Origin: Bog-473 sp963781955
GTDB lineage: Bacteria > Actinomycetota > Acidimicrobiia > Acidimicrobiales > RAAP-2
Assembly (NCBI GenBank): GCA_963781955.1
Contig: CAWAHU010000002.1
Span: 496,001-560,000 of the forward strand
DNA: 64,000 nucleotides
Reading direction: 5' to 3'
Shown here: in pieces, positions 59,161 through 64,000 of the stretch
How the letters are laid out: each line of letters starts with the position of its first letter
Position numbering within the stretch: the stretch's first letter is position 1
The notes under the pieces: generated by a model
Told to the model about the DNA's origin: nothing
The model's input: the letters and a program-made list of their open reading frames with translations, nothing else
Databases searched by the model: none
Program-made: the position numbers and the translations under genes

Positions 59161-59680
59161 CGGTGCCCTCGGCCACCGAGCAGCTGGTCGAGACCGCGTC
59201 GATCTCGCCGAGCGCGGCGGGCTGGTTGCCGACGGAGAGGGAATTGAGGGCCTCCTCTATACCGGTCAGGCACGTCTGGAGGGACGTGATGAGCGTCCCT
59301 TGCTTCGAGACGTCGGCCCGGACCGCCAGGAGGGCGGCCTGGGCCCCCTTGAGTTGCGAGATGTCCTGGTCGAGCGCGGTCGAGTCGTCCCCGACCTGCG
59401 TCGCGAGCAGGTGGACGTCATGGCGGAGCCGGGTGAGCCGCGCGGCGACGACAGCCCTGTGGTGCCGGGCGACCGCGAGCGACGTCTGGGCCCGGTCGAA
59501 CTGCTGATGCTGGTGCACCTCGTCGTCGACCAGGAGGGCGACGGCGGTGACGAGGAGGACGCCGGCCAGGACGCCGGCGATCCACCGGCGGCGCCGCCGG
59601 TGCCGCGACCTCGCCCGGAGGGGCGGCAGCTCCGACGGCGTACCGGACCGGCGCTCGACTTCGGCTACGTCTCTCACCAC
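59153..59680 (-). CDS. Membrane-anchored coiled-coil protein with two-Cys unit
   Basis: 175 residues. Basic N-terminus (RHRRRRRW), one TM segment (33-51), coiled coil (60-128), and the unit ITSLQTCL...AVSTSC (131-167). That unit aligns without gaps to the same unit in the GH43-like protein, keeping both Cys 30 residues apart. It overlaps that gene by 8 bases, so they are co-transcribed and probably interact through the coiled coils. No known family. Confidence 0.8.
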   Translation of the reverse strand: MVRDVAEVERRSGTPSELPPLRARSRHRRRRRWIAGVLAGVLLVTAVALLVDDEVHQHQQFDRAQTSLAVARHHRAVVAARLTRLRHDVHLLATQVGDDSTALDQDISQLKGAQAALLAVRADVSKQGTLITSLQTCLTGIEEALNSLSVGNQPAALGEIDAVSTSCSVAEGTGG

Positions 59681-59865
59681 GTCCGCAGCCGGATCAGGCT
59701 CCGCCGGCGGGGGCCGCCGGCGACGAGAGCCCGGCGAGGTCTCGTCACCACACGATTCTCACGGCTGGGAGGAGGTGGTGCAACGCACCCCTTGACAACG
59801 AGGTGACAATCGGGTGGCCGCACCCGCGCGTCGTCACCCGTGTGACCGGTGTTGCGCCGGCACGG

Positions 59866-59871
59866 TACGCT
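59866..59871 (+). promoter_or_regulatory. -10 hexamer for leaderless nitrobindin-like mRNA
   Basis: TACGCT ends 6 bases before the GTG at 59878. No Shine-Dalgarno. Confidence 0.5.
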
Positions 59872-59877
59872 CCGCCG

Positions 59878-60513
59878 GTGGTTGACCGCGAGGACATCTA
59901 CACCGAACCCGAGCTCGATCCCGACGGGCTGGCCAACCTGGGACCCCTGCGCCCCATGGCCGGCATCTGGGAGGGAACGACCGGTGCCGACGTGCACCCC
60001 GTGGCCGAGGGCTCCGAGTCGGACGTCTACGTCGAACGCTACGCGCTGCAGCCGATCGACCCGCAGACGAACGGCCCGCAGTGGTACTACGGGTTGCGCT
60101 ACCACGTGCACATCGTCAAGCCGGGGGAGGTGGAGACGTTCCACGACCAGGTGGGCTACTGGCTGTGGGAGCCGGCGACCGGCGCGGTGATCCAGACCAT
60201 CGCCATCCCCCGCGGCCAGGTGGCCATGGCCCAGGGCACCGCCACCCCCGAGGCCACCGAGTTCGAGCTGCGGGCGACGCGGGGGTCCACCGAGTTCGGC
60301 GTGTGTTCGAACCCCTTCCTCGAGCGCAACTTCACCACGGTCGAGGTCCGGGTGTCGGTGAGGATCAACGCCGACGGCACGTGGGGCTACGACGAGGACA
60401 CGACGCTGCAGCTCCCCGACCGCTCCGAGCTGTTCCACCACACGGACCGCCACACGCTGCACAAGGTGGCCGAGCCCACGCCGAACCCGCTCGCCCACGC
60501 CGGCGGGGCGTAG
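59878..60513 (+). CDS. Nitrobindin-like (DUF1794) beta-barrel protein
   Basis: 211 residues. 'LGPLRPMAGIWEGTTGADVHP' (in part) matches the L-x(2)-G-x-W-x-G entry strand of nitrobindin/THAP4-type barrels, followed by alternating strands and 'FHDQVGYWLWEP'. It ends with a C-terminal 'HHTDRHTLHKV' segment in place of the usual heme His strand. Longer than typical nitrobindins (about 160). Heme binding is uncertain. Start chosen from the leaderless promoter spacing. Confidence 0.72.
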   Translation: MVDREDIYTEPELDPDGLANLGPLRPMAGIWEGTTGADVHPVAEGSESDVYVERYALQPIDPQTNGPQWYYGLRYHVHIVKPGEVETFHDQVGYWLWEPATGAVIQTIAIPRGQVAMAQGTATPEATEFELRATRGSTEFGVCSNPFLERNFTTVEVRVSVRINADGTWGYDEDTTLQLPDRSELFHHTDRHTLHKVAEPTPNPLAHAGGA

Positions 60514-60558
60514 GACCGCGCTGGGCGTCGGTCCGGGTCCGGACCGACCGCTTGCGAG

Positions 60559-60643
60559 CGGAGGGAGTGGGATTCGAACCCACGGAGGCTTGCACCTCGC
60601 AGCTTTTCAAGAGCTGTGCATTCGTCCGCTCTGCCATCCCTCC
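60559..60643 (-). tRNA. tRNA-Ser(TGA)
   Basis: Minus strand begins GGAGGGATGGCAGAGCGG. The anticodon arm CAGCT-CTTGAAA-AGCTG gives anticodon TGA. A long variable arm (class II tRNA) precedes the T-arm GTGGGTTCGAATCCCAC. Acceptor GGAGGGA/TCCCTCC, discriminator G. Confidence 0.95.
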
Positions 60644-60669
60644 AGGCGGTCGATGCTACGCGACCACCT

Positions 60670-61119
60670 TCAGTCCCGGGCCCACTCGGCCAGCTCGACC
60701 ACGATCCCCGGCCCGTCGAAGAAGACCAGCTTGCGCTCGTGGTAGTCGAGAACCTCGTTGCGCGGGGTGACGCCGTGGGCGGCCAGGTGGGCCACCATGG
60801 CGTCGAGGTCGTCGACGCGGAAGCACACGTGGTTGAAACCGGTGCGGTCGAGCGTGCCGGCCCCGAGGTCCGCCCTGACCGGCGGCCGGTGGAAGCGCAG
60901 GAGCTGGATCTCCTGGTGCACCGCGGCCCCCTCGAGCACCAGCGTGACGTGGTCCGACTCCCAATCGGGGATACCCATGTAGTCCGACACCCGCGGCCCC
61001 GAGGCGATCACGGCGAGACGCTCGACGAAGCCGAGCAGCCCGAAGAACCGCTTCGCCTCGTCGAGGTCCTCGACCACGACGGTCATGTGGTCGAACCCCA
61101 CGTTCCGCGGTGTGGTCAT
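60670..61119 (-). CDS. VOC-superfamily protein
   Basis: 149 residues. 'GFDHMTVVVEDLDEAKRFFGLLGF' (in part) with the first metal His, 'TGFNHVCFRVDDLDAMVAHLAAHG' (in part) with the second, and 'GPGIVVELAEW' with the Glu. All three ligands of a functional metal site are present, as in methylmalonyl-CoA epimerase or glyoxalase-like enzymes. GGAGGGG ribosome-binding site. 23 bases after typA on the same strand. Confidence 0.92.
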   Translation of the reverse strand: MTTPRNVGFDHMTVVVEDLDEAKRFFGLLGFVERLAVIASGPRVSDYMGIPDWESDHVTLVLEGAAVHQEIQLLRFHRPPVRADLGAGTLDRTGFNHVCFRVDDLDAMVAHLAAHGVTPRNEVLDYHERKLVFFDGPGIVVELAEWARD

Positions 61120-61142
61120 CGGCGCCCCTCCTCTGTGCCTGC

Positions 61143-62966
<1,824 letters not shown>

Positions 62967-63014
62967 GGGGGGTCCCACGATAGAGGACCACCGGCGCACC
63001 CTTGACTCGGGGGC

Positions 63015-63948
63015 TCAGGCGGCCGATCGCTGGGCGGGTGCGGTCCGGTCTGGTGCGTTGGGGGCCGATGCGGGCGCCGCCGAGGTGGGTGCGGTCCTGG
63101 AGGGTGCGGTCCGGGAGGGTGCGGTCCGGGAGGGTGCGGTCCGGGAGGACGGCGTGCGCAGGCCCGCACCGGCGCCGGCCAGCACCACGGTGACCGCTTC
63201 GGCCCCGAGCGTGAGCGTGGCGGGCTCGGGCTCGAGGCGCACCAGGTGCCCCGAGTCCGGCCACCAGCCCACGACACGGCCCGGGGCAGCCGACCCGCGG
63301 CTGCGCAGCGCGTCGACCAGCGTGACCAGGGCCAGCTCGGCGGGCACCGAGTCGCGGCGCGGGCCCGAGAGCACGACCAGGGACGCCAACTCGGTGCGCA
63401 CGTCCGCCCGCCCGCGCAGGGCCAGCAGCGCCGAGTGCGGGCTGTCCCACCAGCGGTCGCGCCCGATCACCGCACCGGGGCCGAGTGCCGCCCAGTCCAG
63501 GGCGCACCACAGCCGCGTGGCCCACGTGACGGCCTCGGCGCCCACGACGGTCCGTCCCGCCGACGGGAGTCCGGCGATCCAGCGGTCGAGCTGCGACGCC
63601 ACCGGGCAGCCGTCGTGCACCCAGCCCGCGGCTTCGTCGATCCGTGACCGCACCGCCTCGGCGGGCGAGCGGGCGGCACCGGCGGCCAGCAGCCGCACCG
63701 CCCCGAGCCCGACGGCGCGCCGCGCGCGTGCGCGCCGTCCACGTGAACGGCGTGGGGTCCACGTCCCCGGGATCGGCGCCGAGCGCGGTACGCACGTCGT
63801 GGTCGGTGACGCGAAAGCGGCCGGCGCCGGCCCGGCGCACAGCCAGCCCGGCCAACATGCCCGACGCCTCGTCGAGCGCGGCCCGCCACGAGGAGGGGTC
63901 GGGAGCGGCGACCGGGGCGAGCAGGACGTCGGTGAGCCGGTCAGGCAT
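63015..63948 (-). CDS. Unknown protein, frame broken after residue 78
   Basis: Start MPDRLTDVLL at 63948. After 'TWTARTRAAR' the coding signal continues one base later ('VGLGAVRLLAAGAARSPAEAV...') to a stop at 63015, giving 310 residues if rejoined. The break lies in the GC-alternating run 63711-63736. No family is recognised. The middle part ('RDSVPAELALVTLVDALR', 'WWPDSGHLVRLEPEPATLTLG') looks alpha/beta. The C-terminus has four RTAPS repeats and an Ala/Pro-rich tail. It lies upstream of typA on the same strand. Confidence 0.6.
63088..63147. repeat. Four 15-base tandem repeats in the unknown gene
   Basis: Units GGTGCGGTCCGGGAG at 63103, 63118 and 63133, preceded by GGTGCGGTCCTGGAG at 63088. 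On the minus strand they encode SRTAP repeats (first-read copy at the 63147 end). Confidence 0.92.
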
Positions 63949-64000
63949 CGGTGGCCGTCCGGCGCGGCTCGTCGAGACGCGAGCTCGCCTCCTCGGCCAG
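63941..64000 (-). CDS. C-terminal tail of an upstream gene (partial)
   Basis: An open frame entering from the right edge reads LAEEASSRLDEPRRTATDA then TGA, overlapping the next gene's ATG by 8 bases. Consistent with an operon, but only 19 residues are visible and no family can be assigned. Confidence 0.4.
   Translation of the reverse strand: MAEEASSRLDEPRRTATDA

Noticed and set aside
59792..59820. TTGACA as -35 of a promoter for the nitrobindin-like gene
   Set aside because: No -10 hexamer occurs at 16-18 bases; the TACGCT hexamer at 59866 fits the start better.

Overview
The window is about 64 kb of gene-dense, very GC-rich chromosome with no insertion sequence, phage gene, CRISPR array or rRNA. 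The gene content points to an actinobacterium: a thiol-sensing ECF sigma factor with a zinc anti-sigma factor, a DUF2342 (F420-associated) metalloprotease, DisA, CarD, GpgS, a CysO-type sulfur carrier and many GTG starts. The combination of folE-folP-folB-folK, panC-panD, nadB-nadC, coaX and lysS on one strand with a polyprenyl synthase, clpC, radA-disA-carD and ispD-ispF suggests Acidimicrobiia. That placement is inference, not shown by a marker tree. No gene-free stretch exceeds 300 bases.

Layout. 1-1480: a metal (zinc or manganese) ABC importer operon on the minus strand with a Zur-like operator. 1575-4491: small ABM-like and cupin proteins, then an SDR-P450 pair. 4490-6505: ECF sigma/anti-sigma pair and metalloprotease. 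6538-18042: a long plus-strand run, tilS-hpt-folE-folP-(pseudo-phosphatase)-folB-folK-(DUF2520)-panC-panD-nadB-nadC-coaX-lysS, making folate, pantothenate/CoA and NAD precursors. 18104-19232: two tandem small secreted proteins with duplicated 76-base leaders. 19245-28995: polyprenyl diphosphate synthase, clpC, a GNAT, radA-disA, carD, ispD-ispF and rlmB. 29038-34982: Tat lipoprotein amidohydrolase, MscL with a zinc ribbon, tRNA-Thr, a LytR_C protein, and otsB/otsA/gpgS for compatible solutes. 35010-36694: a SAM-I riboswitch controlling a threonine-synthase-fold enzyme plus a CysO-like carrier. 36784-40620: CIRCE-groL, hemQ with a short leader ORF, larE and a NIL-domain protein. 40663-48110: membrane, NUDIX, GNAT, MFS, amidase, WYL, DinB and DsbA-like genes. 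48093-51487 (minus): PLP decarboxylase-larC-larB. 51511-60513: pheA, an amidohydrolase/VOC group, a GNAT-AAA+ fusion, a GH43-like exported protein with a paralogous coiled-coil partner, and a nitrobindin-like protein. 60559-64000: tRNA-Ser, VOC, typA and a frame-interrupted gene of unknown function.

Three themes recur. First, many genes carry a TANNNT hexamer 6-9 bases before the start codon and no Shine-Dalgarno sequence, which indicates leaderless transcription. Second, four genes (tilS, the 29-kb amidohydrolase, larC and the last gene) have a single frame break; three of the breaks lie in CG-dinucleotide-rich runs. Third, several proteins carry 12-15-base in-frame tandem repeats in non-conserved segments. 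The most interesting candidate system is the SAM-riboswitch-controlled thrC-cysO pair, which could be a protein-thiocarboxylate route to homocysteine.
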